Part shown: one piece after another, positions 51,501 through 54,985 of the stretch
Numbering within the stretch: position 1 is the stretch's first letter
How the letters are laid out: each line of letters opens with the position of its first letter
Origin: Catalinimonas alkaloidigena
Lineage (GTDB): Bacteria; Bacteroidota; Bacteroidia; Cytophagales; Cyclobacteriaceae
Reading direction: 5' to 3'
Length of the DNA stretch: 64,000 nt
Assembly (NCBI RefSeq): GCF_029504655.1
Contig: NZ_JAQFIL010000001.1
Span: forward strand, 4,159,001 to 4,223,000
Program-made: the position numbers and the translations under genes
The notes under the pieces: generated by a model
What the model saw: the letters and a program-made list of their open reading frames with translations, nothing else
Databases searched by the model: none
What the model was told of the DNA's origin: nothing

Positions 51501-54011
51501 TATACTTGCTTGAAGCTGATCACTATTTACGGACAGTGCATTCACTTCTCTGCGCAACGCAATTTCGCTACCGGAAGAAGTTGAGACCAGGACTAACTTG
51601 AAGAAATTGTCTTCATTCAGGCCAAACCACAAGCCTGCCTGCTCTGATTTTCCACTCCCACTCGGTGGGTTAATAAGTGTGGTTTTTACATTTAATGGTT
51701 CAGAAATACTTTGTAAACCAATGCCTAAAGTGTTTACCTGTGAGTTAGTGTTATTACTTTGTGATGGATTGCGATAAGCTATCCCTGCGGTAGTCGTAAC
51801 AGTTAAGCTCCCTGAGCTTAAACTCAAATTTGATGGCTCATAACCGGGAACATTGCTATCTGAAGGGGCAAATAAAGGAACTGATGGTGGATCAATCATG
51901 GTAAATCCGATCACGTTTCCATTGCCATCTTCTAGGCCATCAGTAGTTGACCCATCAAAATTTAAAACATAAGGCAAGCTTGTATTTTCAATAACTACTT
52001 CATTACATGCTAAGGGAGAAAGCGTTAAACATCCAGCAAACGGCTCTAAAGCACCCTGACTGATTAGAAATTCGTCTGAAGCGGTATTACCGTTCCAATC
52101 AGTAGCGCTTACCTTGATACTTAGGGCTTCAGACAGCTCTCCTGCCTGAGGGTTTCCTGTAAATATCTGCTCCAAAGGTTCAAAAATGAGCCATGCAGGT
52201 AAGTTGCTTCCATCACTAAGTGTAGCGTGATACGTAAGATGGTCATTCGCATCGTCTGCAAATGCATTGACAGGAACCTGGAAAGTGAAGGTTCCTCCTT
52301 CAGCAAAGGCTAAGTCCTGCAGCGGGTTAGCCACCGAAGGGGCATTGGAAGGATCGGGTAATGTACCACTCTGATGACCTACCGAGGTTTCCCAAATTTC
52401 ATATCGTGCAGCAAGATTATTGACAATAGCAGGATAACTACTGGATATGTTATTGAGCTCAGTAGGGTCTTCCTCGATATTATAAAGACTCCAGCTTCCA
52501 TTGCCAGAGTTAGATTGTATTTTCCATTTTCCATGTCTTACTGCTCTCTCACCGCTATATTCCCAGAATATCTCTCTTGCTTCAACTTGTGCCGGATCGT
52601 CAAAAATCTGGGCAAAGCTTTCTCCGGCTAAAGGTTTGATTATATTTCCGTTATAATTTGTGGGATATGCATGGGTAGAGCCGGCAGCTTCAAGCACAGT
52701 TGGCATGATATCTTTGACATGCCCTATCTGATCAGTAATGATCCCATTATTTTGTATGCCATCTGGCCAGTGCACTATGAGAGGAGTCGCAATTCCTCCT
52801 TCTTCAGTTTCGTTCTTATGTTTCCTGAATGGTGTATTGGACGCATTGGACCACTCTTTCAAGTAAGACAGGTAAGAGCCTTGTTCCCCAATTAATTTAC
52901 TATCATCATGATTATTTCTCCCTGATACATCCTCAGCACTTCCACCATTGTCTGACATAAACATGATAAGCGTATTATCATACGTCCCATTATCTTTGAG
53001 GTATTGCACTAACTTTCCAATAGCCTGGTCCATTCTGGAGACTTGAGCAGCATATACCTGCATACGACGTGTATAGTCAGCTTTGTCCAGATCATCATCA
53101 TTGGAGCCATTATCGTCAGAAATACTGCTCCAGGCTTTGCCATCTCTGGCACTAAGTTGGGTTCCCGGTGCTATAATCCCTTTGGTGACCATGTTTTGCA
53201 ACCTGGCATTTCTAATGTTATCCCATCCATCATCGTATACACCATCATAAGCTGCAATGTCGGATTCGTAAGCATGCAATGGCCAGTGGGGTGCTGTAAA
53301 TGACAGATAAAGGAAAAAGGGATCACTTGTTCTGGTACTTTGGTGATCGTTCAAAAAATCAATAGCAAAATCTGTAGTAGCGTCAGTCATATAAAATCCA
53401 TCACGCCCGTGACGAAGCTGGTCTGCCGAAGTATAGTCTGTTGCCGGATTCCAGGATTGTGAACCCAGCGCCATTTGCCTGCCATTTTCGGTAAGTAGCT
53501 CATAATAGCTGTTCGCTCCACTAATTAATCCCCAGTAGTTATCAAAACCTCTTTCCGTTGGCCAGTGGGCAGAATTTTCACCCACGTGCCACTTTCCTGA
53601 CATATAAGTGCCATACCCCTCGCTTTTCAATACTTCAGCAATGGTTACCGTTTCGGGAGAAAGATAGCCCAGGTAAGCTGGAGAGTTTCCACTCCCGGAA
53701 GTGGTTAAATTTTCCATGCCGGCTGCATGAGGATACTGACCGGTTAACAGGGAAGCCCGCGTAGGACTGCATTTGGCGGTATTATAAAACCTCCTGAATT
53801 TGATTCCATTATCGGCAAGTGCATCCAGATTAGGCGTCTGAATTTCACTGCCGTAAGAACTTAAATCTGAAAAACCCATGTCATCAGCTAAGATGACAAT
53901 TACATTAGGTTTTTGAGCAAAGCTATTGCTTGCACTTAGAAGCATGAATAGCAATAAAAGAAGAACATTCAGGCTGTTAAATTTTGATGGCAAAGAAGTT
54001 TTGGGCCACAT
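30558..54011 (-). CDS. Giant (7817 aa) T9SS-secreted sulfatase fused to a multi-module carbohydrate-binding scaffold
   Basis: One uninterrupted frame encodes a protein of about 0.8 MDa. Residues 1-33 are a signal peptide (ends SFAQ). Residues 34-553 are an arylsulfatase-type domain with metal ligands in ILADDMG, formylglycine motif CSPTR (Cys81), GKWHVG (Lys140, His142) and MSDNGGS (near 350). About 45 modules follow. They include Ig-like He_PIG, cadherin-like, BACON-like, PKD and Hydin-like domains, three lectin-like domains, five malectins (1986, 4063, 6581, 6840, 7099), two beta-propellers (3320-3756, 4631-5098), a MopE-type calcium motif (6531-6580), and two late binding modules (7352-7541, 7543-7700). 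The end is a T9SS type-A sorting domain (about 7740-7817, opening TYPNPFMDYMTVEF and closing IMKQ). Known: such C-terminal domains direct secretion and surface anchoring. Inferred: a surface sulfatase with a polysaccharide-binding scaffold. No frameshift was seen, and the layout is consistent throughout. Confidence 0.93.
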   Translation of the reverse strand: MWPKTSLPSKFNSLNVLLLLLFMLLSASNSFAQKPNVIVILADDMGFSDLSSYGSEIQTPNLDALADNGIKFRRFYNTAKCSPTRASLLTGQYPHAAGMENLTTSGSGNSPAYLGYLSPETVTIAEVLKSEGYGTYMSGKWHVGENSAHWPTERGFDNYWGLISGANSYYELLTENGRQMALGSQSWNPATDYTSADQLRHGRDGFYMTDATTDFAIDFLNDHQSTRTSDPFFLYLSFTAPHWPLHAYESDIAAYDGVYDDGWDNIRNARLQNMVTKGIIAPGTQLSARDGKAWSSISDDNGSNDDDLDKADYTRRMQVYAAQVSRMDQAIGKLVQYLKDNGTYDNTLIMFMSDNGGSAEDVSGRNNHDDSKLIGEQGSYLSYLKEWSNASNTPFRKHKNETEEGGIATPLIVHWPDGIQNNGIITDQIGHVKDIMPTVLEAAGSTHAYPTNYNGNIIKPLAGESFAQIFDDPAQVEAREIFWEYSGERAVRHGKWKIQSNSGNGSWSLYNIEEDPTELNNISSSYPAIVNNLAARYEIWETSVGHQSGTLPDPSNAPSVANPLQDLAFAEGGTFTFQVPVNAFADDANDHLTYHATLSDGSNLPAWLIFEPLEQIFTGNPQAGELSEALSIKVSATDWNGNTASDEFLISQGALEPFAGCLTLSPLACNEVVIENTSLPYVLNFDGSTTDGLEDGNGNVIGFTMIDPPSVPLFAPSDSNVPGYEPSNLSLSSGSLTVTTTAGIAYRNPSQSNNTNSQVNTLGIGLQSISEPLNVKTTLINPPSGSGKSEQAGLWFGLNEDNFFKLVLVSTSSGSEIALRREVNALSVNSDQLQASIANVSGSTVTLRLYIDPLASTAEAFYAIDGQEEESLGILAVPASFISGTDHDGKFSQNVTFTGLFATHRNGTNALSYSFDDFSVSLTSGNQAPVTLNPIEGPVILEEGAALSYTFPENTFEDLEDGSGLTYSASLADDSALPSWLSFDGLSRTFTASEGTTVSGIYEIKITATDSEALSNSTNFILNVSSGSFTLVEEFDYAEGALEAVSQWVPGGGNGGSATIVAQEGKIPDRFTNQKGGEFTSGSGNAAFNYNTGGDDNYFDQPYPIQKDVPFYYAVDFMVEDFNNLPSGNAYRSFIELSKDGDLGNTESVRLRILNEENQLKAAVALASGSSSPNDYTEDASTGTGHQWVIKAVWDGNQINYSAALDPPLNEGDVSWNPVGSHSANSTSLEFVRLFAGTSANNASSSGIFQAIRISTAYNEVVKAGSNPPFLLSALTDQGPFEASAAFSFSFSDVFGEIDSETLTYTAQLQGGQPLPAWLGFNAVANTLIFSASEGLSTEHTYQIVITATDQNNLSAADDFQLQISTAPPLTSSQVLYREVFGNNNTEVNPGNNVPEPIDPLTEAGWNNYEGANAQLITLFGRQDPQPKAAISGFNGKPSNLDNVNAGATPDQKQGFLFANIPSDRWFAYTEEFSINLDSYENIQFSWHQGHASASNTTYLVIKVNDVWYVHNDGKTNTAISSASNFNTDAELKTIAFSASAEDWKVLEFVEGSNLSVGDTPASDIPLGQLSALGLYSASVNGGLRIDAFQIEGEEIEITNMPPSINEATFEIQEDAQVGDFLGQVEASDADEDVLTFEIISGNAGDVFAIDDEGNITVAASLDFDVSSSYILTVEVNDGTVAAEADITVNITEYVAPLSIKVNFQDEATTPPAGYLKDYGQAFGDRGNNFSYGWKKVSDDQPHDITSPQNGSGRNRLGGGYAGATDQQKVEGTLVHVQGNHIGNWAGQARGTEVYWELEIPNGVYEVKLGAGDYSTGQDPEVHTFNVEGTTIISTHVPEGSGFERLTHNTFVVEVNDGALTINALGGVNSKINYVEITETTQAPLVPATFTFDPTPLQVEVESGESTVANTSLGVSTGNPSVGMIINSSTDGGWLSLPEIPAVGNIEFIISAASLAAGDHLNSEVITTAVGFTPLVLDINVNVLSTPPIALPYRMNVGGSDYNKEGDIYVVENINYLVENASTTVSDSEYELGGGDADLYYPRRFGADFGYNLPIANGTYTVALHMAENFFGEPGARVFDVLIEDEVKVDDLDLVDSYGKGVVAIETFTVEVTDNELNIQFISTVNNGIIQAIEILELQEANSPPVFVNASFEFNISENANIADEVGTVIAEDSDEGQTLSYSISAGNTNEVFAINNLGIITLAGALEFATNSQYTLTINVTDDGEPTASASTDVIINVEEFLTENSLPLTSDKTLDTDEDTALTFEADDFPFSDTDEGDALIAIKVSQPTAGSLIYDANEIVSDTEIYLANIGLLSFMPEANANGEDYTSFSFAVSDGKSYSEFSTMSINVTAQNDAPEVEVSLGNIAILVNEYTSFEVPLETFSDIDGDELDYSLGSGSPEWVTLVFGELIIANPEDEDLGVHNVELMATDEEGLWTTDIFTFTVKNTLNAYPTSEDITVTIDEDEVYTFASTDFVFVDEDEGDELAEITVSPVSAGSLTFNGTEITEETVILHEEISDLSFTPEQNANGDSYASFSFSVSDGKNYSDAAYTFTFNLTEVYDAPVVVNMIPDQSATAGTLFEYIIAENTFADADGEFTLTASLEDDTALPVWLTFVEGTFNGTPAEVGIWMVKVTASDGIEVVSDVFELAVIEEVEACSPISTLACEDIAVTLPLNLDFGADAGQLLDGNGTGTGFTMVLEHSEARRDGDLAISNPEVNGYEPALLTVNTTSGQLDILSQAGIAYLDPPASSNNNNQVNTLGVGLQNLLGTFRISTSLKGITTGTGSAQAGLWFGIDEDNFAKLVITDDDIELRVEREGASGNNLPDQIKANATGASGADVLLELEADPVTNAVTAFYTINEGTRTELGTLTVPTNFFNGRTLYEGSELSFAGIFATHRNGTQFTASFDEFSVESLMEPVLTFTPKTLEFSVEEGGLTSALASTLVASEGDPLITLSEDPEANWLILPENTSIGNLSFGIDAEGLVPDVYTTSVFAIAEGYVSAELIVTLEVTESATEPLVIQVNFQDEASTPPPGYLKDDGQPYGMKVTPEGYDYGWLTVDGQSGLDLTANGRNRDRVGIDLLLNTIIHMQYGHTGGGNGNLTEGIWEIGVPNGEYQVTVTVGDEPGGNNAYDSQHSINVEGVSAISQFQGASAKEYETATVVVNVQDSALTLDAAGGTNTKINSVLIESLSAGSLLPRVLSVIPADGSTNIALNTNISANDLYLPNANEIGNYGVDNNSITNSTVKLFKDADNTEIPSNVGGTGGGDAINLTPAIPLEANTTYRFEIDGVTDLTGIAFEAFSSTFTTGSGSSVGAGDLDQVAFTKAGTVASGAGYTSLTIGPDGKFYGLAIGGEVHRWIIEADGTLSNKETFDVLIQKYGARSAVGFTFDPDATAENLIAYISHCSGGLNNAPEWDGKISRLSGLNLETEELIVTNLPRSKKDHLTNSIAFRPGEPNVLYFNQGSNSAGGAPDNAWGNRLERLLSAAVLRLDLDKLPSSEWPLDAMTTMNAQAINSVDVSSPSLDGMYNPYHTDAPLTLYATGVRNAYDLVWHSNGQLYVPTNGTAAGANSPASIEGTRRPDGTFYDHNIYPQIPAVNGNKVQRDWLFRIDPNASIGYYGHPNPLRGEFVLNRGDADTDDAVYNGVLPDPNYRGAAFDFEFNKSPNGVIEYKSNAENGNLTGSLLVVRYSGGSDIIALVPDGTNGDIGTSKAGIPGFTNLSGPLDLVEDVNTGNIYVSEYGANKITLIRPSNQAAPKPVIALSPEKIVTDGITGSGAGENYTVFISNNGNAELNDISVNLTGADASEFTIDQSSLPNALAAGASASIKVAFNPDSNGPKFASIEVSGTDAESKQTSLSGLGKQGTGGSNEPSLQWILDTYGIAVNAGDQNPATNLINLANGLTYNSLLGDEVSIQKFERASDAPVTLEVLSVYGPESSNPIVGFGWYQAGLANALNELFTVQNTVSGNGQTLTPNLNGSLTFDPGLEAFGFYNYWPFFNNRTLYSEDALNTFSGAIPHHIRVYPLPGEANAYVIATEEHVSGFDYQDIVVIARNIRPADSTPPVAEAIRINAGGTLAYTDSQSNTWQLDGQYLTGSSEISSKTFDVQGTEEDLLFLEYRFAQAGTDGVGLPFGYQMPVESTEPVTVNLYFVEPFFGVPGTSGANQGGTGNRVFSVNIEGGQGTLTDFDMNAEVVTPGTAIIRTFENITVTDGSLNIDFTSSVNNAIISAIEVIGADDKPVLACSPISTLACEEIIQTLPFVLNFTGAEGGIENTGFTMVDPPSARLSADGTISNPQVPGFDPARLSLSSGTLQIDAAKGLAFARNGSGEGFSDEVNSQINTMGVGFNANAGSFSLQTTIINPYSDASNNFEQAGLWFGLDEDNYVKLVVRNAGIIELRAEENGLTPDATQIMLEDLDVIHNSNVTLRLLINPAELTLTAFYALNDGREVEMGTMPLYASLINGANVDGQEVSFGGVFASKRRENANVPVVYSFEDFSITPEEITEPFFTGVNPADGATGVALNSFQIVVGLLTPDGYELDKATLSGNVKLIKDNGPNDQVEVPANVNDTGGGDAIILTPIDRLDPLSEYIFRVDGVEANLIGDLNDRMSFTPFESRFTTGTDDDTNPTADLAGVSFTQVKGAALGEGIEDRFSSLVIGPDGKLYGSTTSEVIKRWDINADGSLSNLQILTPELNGAPHPSDGARDNNNRLIIGLTFAPEATADNLIAYVTHSALTLSDGPEWDGMISQLSGPDLATVKDVVIHLPRSLKDHLTNSIIFGPDGDIYLSQGSNTAGGKPDAAWGFRPERLLAGAVLKLDLDLLDENSWPLDAYTTDNISVINNAPANSIRMTDGTYNPYATSSPLTIFSTGVRNAYDLVWHTNGWLYVPTNGTAGNNSSSPNTPASADYAPVRRPDGTLFTDTSIPGVNGGETQKDWLFKSFKGSYHGHPNPLRGEFVLNHGGISYSGLPGQQESAYTDVAKYPNDLGPDPDYVEPAFDFGKNKSPNGAIEYKSNAFGGAMKGLLLVTRFSGQDDIIVLQPGNNSGDVIEAYEDVPGLQGLDDPLEIVEDINTGNIYMAQYDRDGSVNQQLVLLRADDQASPVAQLAVEPGELVFETTVNNEGNQTDEQELTVTNQGTAELSINSISIGGAFASQFSLSGAGSITLQPGESTVYTLTYQPDLNQNDLGYQEASLILESNDGESESINVGLHALKKSGFEGNQEPPLQAVVDALGIGINVGWTSLSNGTAPAPEGEEVIAPLFVKAGAGNISIEPVGRYSPAEELPFGWYTNIEGSVTTHEVGILADGIDEAQTLYPAVSSGSTEFNPQGAYFGIFVESNSFGRFNYTEDAINTGGVAHRTRIYPVKDRDGNVEANSYLVCFEDATNGDYQDYMFVLSNVKPYEEGSLLLTLNPASLNFIVGTGGEALAQTVTLSANSGIAGDNVNLTASESWVVLPDEVIVGSPMAFNVNVADLAEGNYTATVTASSPGYVGAGMDINLSVRDEIVWTYQFNFQDGSVSSPEGYVDDTGLPFGTKTVGGESLSFGWVEAGTTTPADATANTRNRGVSGVGGLENTLNIINHQNSPLQYPPRDWMIELPNGLYYVNVSVGDPGTDDDSNHEVEVNGVTIVTFDEAVNGPLGTHTAEGTEIVEVTDGILILTQGTGGSNTKVNYVRLSPVDGSTLPPSIFAELEGNAFAENVYRGRVSISLQAADNSNSGGIASLTYELDSQGVQTYNEAIVVDEVGEHTLVVVAEDNNGNVTEEIFSLTVEAASGALLAIENMTKVPGTDRGFPADDYYTFHRLGSPGQALVHDANVMRVHNTGTAALVISDIIIPDITEFVFEILPEGEAPTALPITIAPGESRDINLTFIGTTGTGSNGIFTQPISFTTNADNAQDVSATLHGAYSPQPEGGDEINAQKVFDAFGFQTSMLSYVNDEGEVTATPTTNPSSNFPLPANIDGGYEGDLILSSTFVQADPEQPVIGIQLSALHGGPGSNGAKLVEVNGSGTVGGINFNHNQFWYQTLLPRKADNSGNINFDAANTINQPFRINVSGETTSGKNGGSLLGVRVYRVIDHNGNVIPNEYIVLQDFIGNGCGAGSANCDWNDNTFYFINIRPEAVPFALPIDDAVATANQPFTFDLSGFFNNGYPGNKILYTANISQTLEALPDWLVLDENTGVLSGTPPFNAKSSYEIAVTITDYNGLDASETFTLNVEGAVPQLLASTPESVDYGIIETETSSSETISIANIGEAGYPTVNISSLQITGEDAADFEIEQTGIDTQLASGESASITVNFVPMTSGDKEATLVVNNDYSEKPLLIPLTGVANLVPVAVAQNLTTEEDTPLNIALSGTDADDNELSYTIIDVPSFGTLSGEAPNLTYTPDAELNDESESGSDSFTFQVNDGYESSAPATITISVTPVNDEPFFDLSANATTNTSLEEQTVFGWAFNIDDGDSEVEQALSFDLETNAPELFTSTGQPVVNVETGDLIYTPVTNLSGTAQLVLTLNDGQAVNNTFSRNFSINVNPGGGPIDADGDGFTNDVDCNDGNADIYPGAPEICDGVDNNCNGVIDEGCGADLTAIRINTGGPAITMDGKEFQADQYFAGSNKTSSRTDLTNLNGTVYQTERSADSNNGSFSYAIPVAGESNQYQIALHMAEIWFGTPGGAPIGGGSPRLFDVFIEGEKVLDNYNIYAEAGNASATGVVFALQNPVTVNDGVLNIFFTSATGEGGTNRPSIGGIEVIEYVEPNEAPTAVASADPTTGFADLSVTLDGSASSDTDGEIVNYNWSEGGTVLYNGTNAVTQVELGVGVHVLTLTVTDDDGAIATDEVTITVEEAPDVFSAIRINAGGGQINAFGETFVADQYFNGNGKSYANTNITSIAGTSFDELYLTERSTLQNLQSFAYNIPVTTGTYLVRLHFAEIYFGATSGGAGGAGKRIFSVSAEGNAIPGLSNYDIIADVGSMTAVVKEVEIQVSDGTLNLNFSASVNQPKLSAIEVLGLTASNELPVASAGTDQEVVAGQSGLAQVELNGNGSFDDDGTIESYVWSEGGVQLATGVNPKVNLAVGIHTLQLTVTDNDGSTASDVVVITVEEAPEETSALRINAGGPSLNLNGDSFTADASINPAYHNSDHTYQNTSLNAPALYQTERGSETNGGILSYNIPVPNGTYTIRTHHAELYYGYNGPTAQAGQRVFDIFVEGNLVQNDLDLFAEGVGPGAAQQKYLVLEFEDIEVTDGVLTMLMDASVNRPTVAAIEVIGLTVSNELPFASAGSNQEAVAGQSGFATIQLDGSASSDSDGIIESYVWTEGGIQIATGINPTVDLPAGIHTLLLTVTDDDGGTATDVVVVSVEESPGCGPLPADWTATYIGGGNSSGEACYSAGEFEITASGSDIWGTSDEFRYVYQPLACDGEIIVQLSELEGVDSWAKAGVMIRESTAANAKHAMIVVTPGQGINFQYRVNTGGNMSFSNTPGSAPEWLRIVREGSVFTGYYRESTSQQWTELGSIEISMGSNVLIGMALTAHDNNAVASAQFSNIEVNTLCDEPSALTPEEVWLEAECANELGNQWSVVADDIASGDAYVVKLSGSSLAAAPEGQTAILKYNFSVQQTGAYYLFARVKATSFVNDSFWVRVNGGNWIQWWQGMTISNNFAWNEVAGAPFNLNSGDNTIEFAYREDGTQLDKLHLNTSGVQPGGLGGAATNACFANEVAALKLAEGDKGLVLTEADLREQIDEIPIMVGTYPNPFMDYMTVEFNQALQGEVSIMISSMTGSIIMDEKIMMNGETAIALDLSTLASEAYILRISHDQFVVDRKIMKQ
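30561..30795 (-). other. T9SS C-terminal sorting domain of the giant protein
   Basis: Residues of about 7740-7817 show the type-A pattern: YPNPFMDYMTVEF, a central SIMISSMTGSIIMDE strand pair, DLSTLASEAYILRI and a basic end VVDRKIMKQ. It is cleaved when the cargo is attached to the cell surface in known T9SS systems. Confidence 0.9.
31960..34270 (-). repeat. Triple malectin-PKD tandem in the giant protein
   Basis: Three consecutive pairs: malectin (34270-33778, 33490-33018, 32717-32240), each followed by a PKD domain (33770-33500, 33014-32730, 32235-31960). The malectins open with AIRINTGGP, AIRINAGGGQ and ALRINAGGPS. The PKDs share ASSDTDGEI/GSFDDDGTI and LTVTDDDG cores. Malectin folds bind short glucose-type or related oligosaccharides in characterised cases. 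Confidence 0.88.
34273..34420 (-). other. MopE-type metal-binding motif in the giant protein
   Basis: About 50 residues with DADGDGFTNDVDCNDGNADI followed by PGAPEICDGVDNNCNGVID. This is the cysteine- and aspartate-rich repeat seen in many secreted proteins and expected to bind calcium. Four cysteines are spaced as in the family. Confidence 0.88.
35660..42400 (-). repeat. Three copies of an unnamed module ending 'R-Y ... N-R-P' in the giant protein
   Basis: The copies lie at 42400-41835, 38345-37800 and 36255-35660 (about residues 3871-4060, 5223-5404 and 5919-6118). Each ends with a related core: HHIRVYPLPG, HRTRIYPVKD or LGVRVYRVID, then a segment such as NAYVIATEEHVSGFDYQD, and a final NIRP or NVKP. 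The function is not known to me. Each follows a Hydin-like domain. Confidence 0.75.
38720..44055 (-). repeat. Two paralogous beta-propeller domains in the giant protein
   Basis: The copies lie at 44055-42745 and 40120-38720. They share SLTIGPDGKFYG/SLVIGPDGKLYG, a KDHLTNSI motif, RNAYDLVWH, the identical stretch YGHPNPLRGEFVLN, FNKSPNG/KNKSPNG and EDVNTGNIYVSEYG/EDINTGNIYMAQYD. They resemble the soluble glucose/sorbosone dehydrogenase propeller group. Whether a cofactor binds is not clear, and they may be binding domains only. Confidence 0.85.
40512..52045 (-). repeat. Three copies of a lectin-like module in the giant protein
   Basis: The copies lie at about 52045-51245, 46045-45250 and 41300-40512. 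All begin with a C-x(n)-LAC(N/E) segment (CLTLSPLACNEV, CSPISTLACEDI, CSPISTLACEEI). All share GFTMIDPPS/GFTMVLEHS/GFTMVDPPS, a QVNTLGIGLQ-like strand, EQAGLWFGLNEDNFFKLV-like strands and an F(D/E)DFS end. The fold looks like a concanavalin-type sandwich. Confidence 0.85.
47600..48055 (-). other. First malectin domain of the giant protein
   Basis: About residues 1986-2140: YRMNVGGSDY opening, then GDADLYYPRRFGADFGYNLP and YTVALHMAENFFGEPGARVF, closing with GIIQAIEILE. A second divergent copy lies at 41825-41308 and three more near the C-terminus. Confidence 0.88.
52353..53912 (-). other. Sulfatase domain of the giant protein
   Basis: Residues of about 34-553 form an apparently complete type I sulfatase. 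The formylglycine precursor is Cys81 in CSPTRASLLTG, so maturation needs a formylglycine-generating enzyme or anSME encoded elsewhere. Metal-site residues are seen at both ends, and the C-terminal subdomain has GKWKIQSNSGNGSWSLYNIE. The substrate class cannot be read from the sequence. Confidence 0.92.
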
Positions 54012-54985
54012 AGTAGTATTGAAGTATTTGCTGAGGTAAAGATTTGCTGACGCTTATTAATAGATAATTATCTATTAACTCTATAGCATTTATAGGTTAA
54101 TAGACATTTGTATATATGGAACTGACTAAAGTTTTATCCGACCTATCTCAACATATATTTGAGTAGCAGTACGGCTATAAAACTCTGGAATCAATCAGAC
54201 TAAAGACAATCAATATTATTTAAAACAAATATGAGCTACTGGACTTGTCTTGATACTGAATCTTATCATGGTAGTGGGTGAACACCTATAACTGTGATAA
54301 GCTACAGGTGAAGCAATGACAAGCGCATGAGGAAAAAGAATAAGCATGAAACTTCTATAAAAAGTGCTTATTGCTTGCTTTAATCCAGGTAAGAAAACGT
54401 TAATCATAGAGGTAGTAAAGTATAATAACATGTAATATTCATTGCAAATTTTAAGAAGTAGTGTTTTGTATAAGATTACTTCAAAATCAATTTGTTTTTG
54501 TACAATAATAAATATTATGAGCTTAATTATCAATATTTATTAATGAAATATTCATATTACTATCTTCTTCATATAAGATTCGTGAATTGATAAATTATAG
54601 ATAATTTAATTTTATATATGTATAATTATAATATATTTATTTATACAAGTTGAATTCCAATGAAATACATGTGCCTTTTATTACTTTTTTGAAGATTTAT
54701 TAATCTGCGATTTTTATGCTGTAAAGTATTTTTTAAATTTAAAAAAACCGGAAGGGTAAAATTCGCAAATCAATTAGCTAGGGAATACTGAGTATTAGTC
54801 CTTACTTTGAAAAGAACTACATATTACTAATTGTACACTGTCGTAGGATAGGGCTAAACAGCAGAGGGCTGACAAAAGGGTAGGTTAACGCATCCTTATC
54901 AGTAATGACAGGTTGTTTATTTATACAGTAATACCTGATCTAACGGTTATTATAAGTGATACAAGCAAAAAGAAATAAACGTTTA
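54012..54985. other. Long AT-rich intergenic region upstream of the giant gene
   Basis: This 974-base gap is strongly AT-rich and holds no convincing gene. A 105-codon leftward frame at 54216-54533 lacks family resemblance and normal composition. It contains a perfect 22-bp palindrome (listed separately) near the giant gene's start. Its length suggests a long leader or regulatory region for the giant gene, or remnant DNA. Confidence 0.45.
54057..54078. promoter_or_regulatory. Perfect 22-bp palindrome upstream of the giant gene
   Basis: The 11-base arms TTAATAGATAA/TTATCTATTAA have no loop, lying 46 bases above the start codon at 54011. A further TTAATAG half-copy lies about 40 bases upstream. 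It could be an operator for a dimeric regulator, although AT-rich DNA also makes such palindromes more likely by chance. Confidence 0.5.

Noticed and set aside
31960-52045. Possible CRISPR or tandem DNA repeat
   Set aside because: The repetition is at protein-module level with long, diverged units. There are no short identical repeats with spacers.
30558-54011. Idea that the giant frame is several genes or an assembly collapse
   Set aside because: No stop or frame change in 23.5 kb. Domain borders follow one another in frame, and repeated modules are diverged, not identical, so a collapse is unlikely.
54216-54533. Leftward 105-codon frame in the gap above the giant gene
   Set aside because: Low-complexity, AT-driven composition, no signal peptide or family pattern, no supporting start signal. 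Most likely chance in AT-rich DNA.
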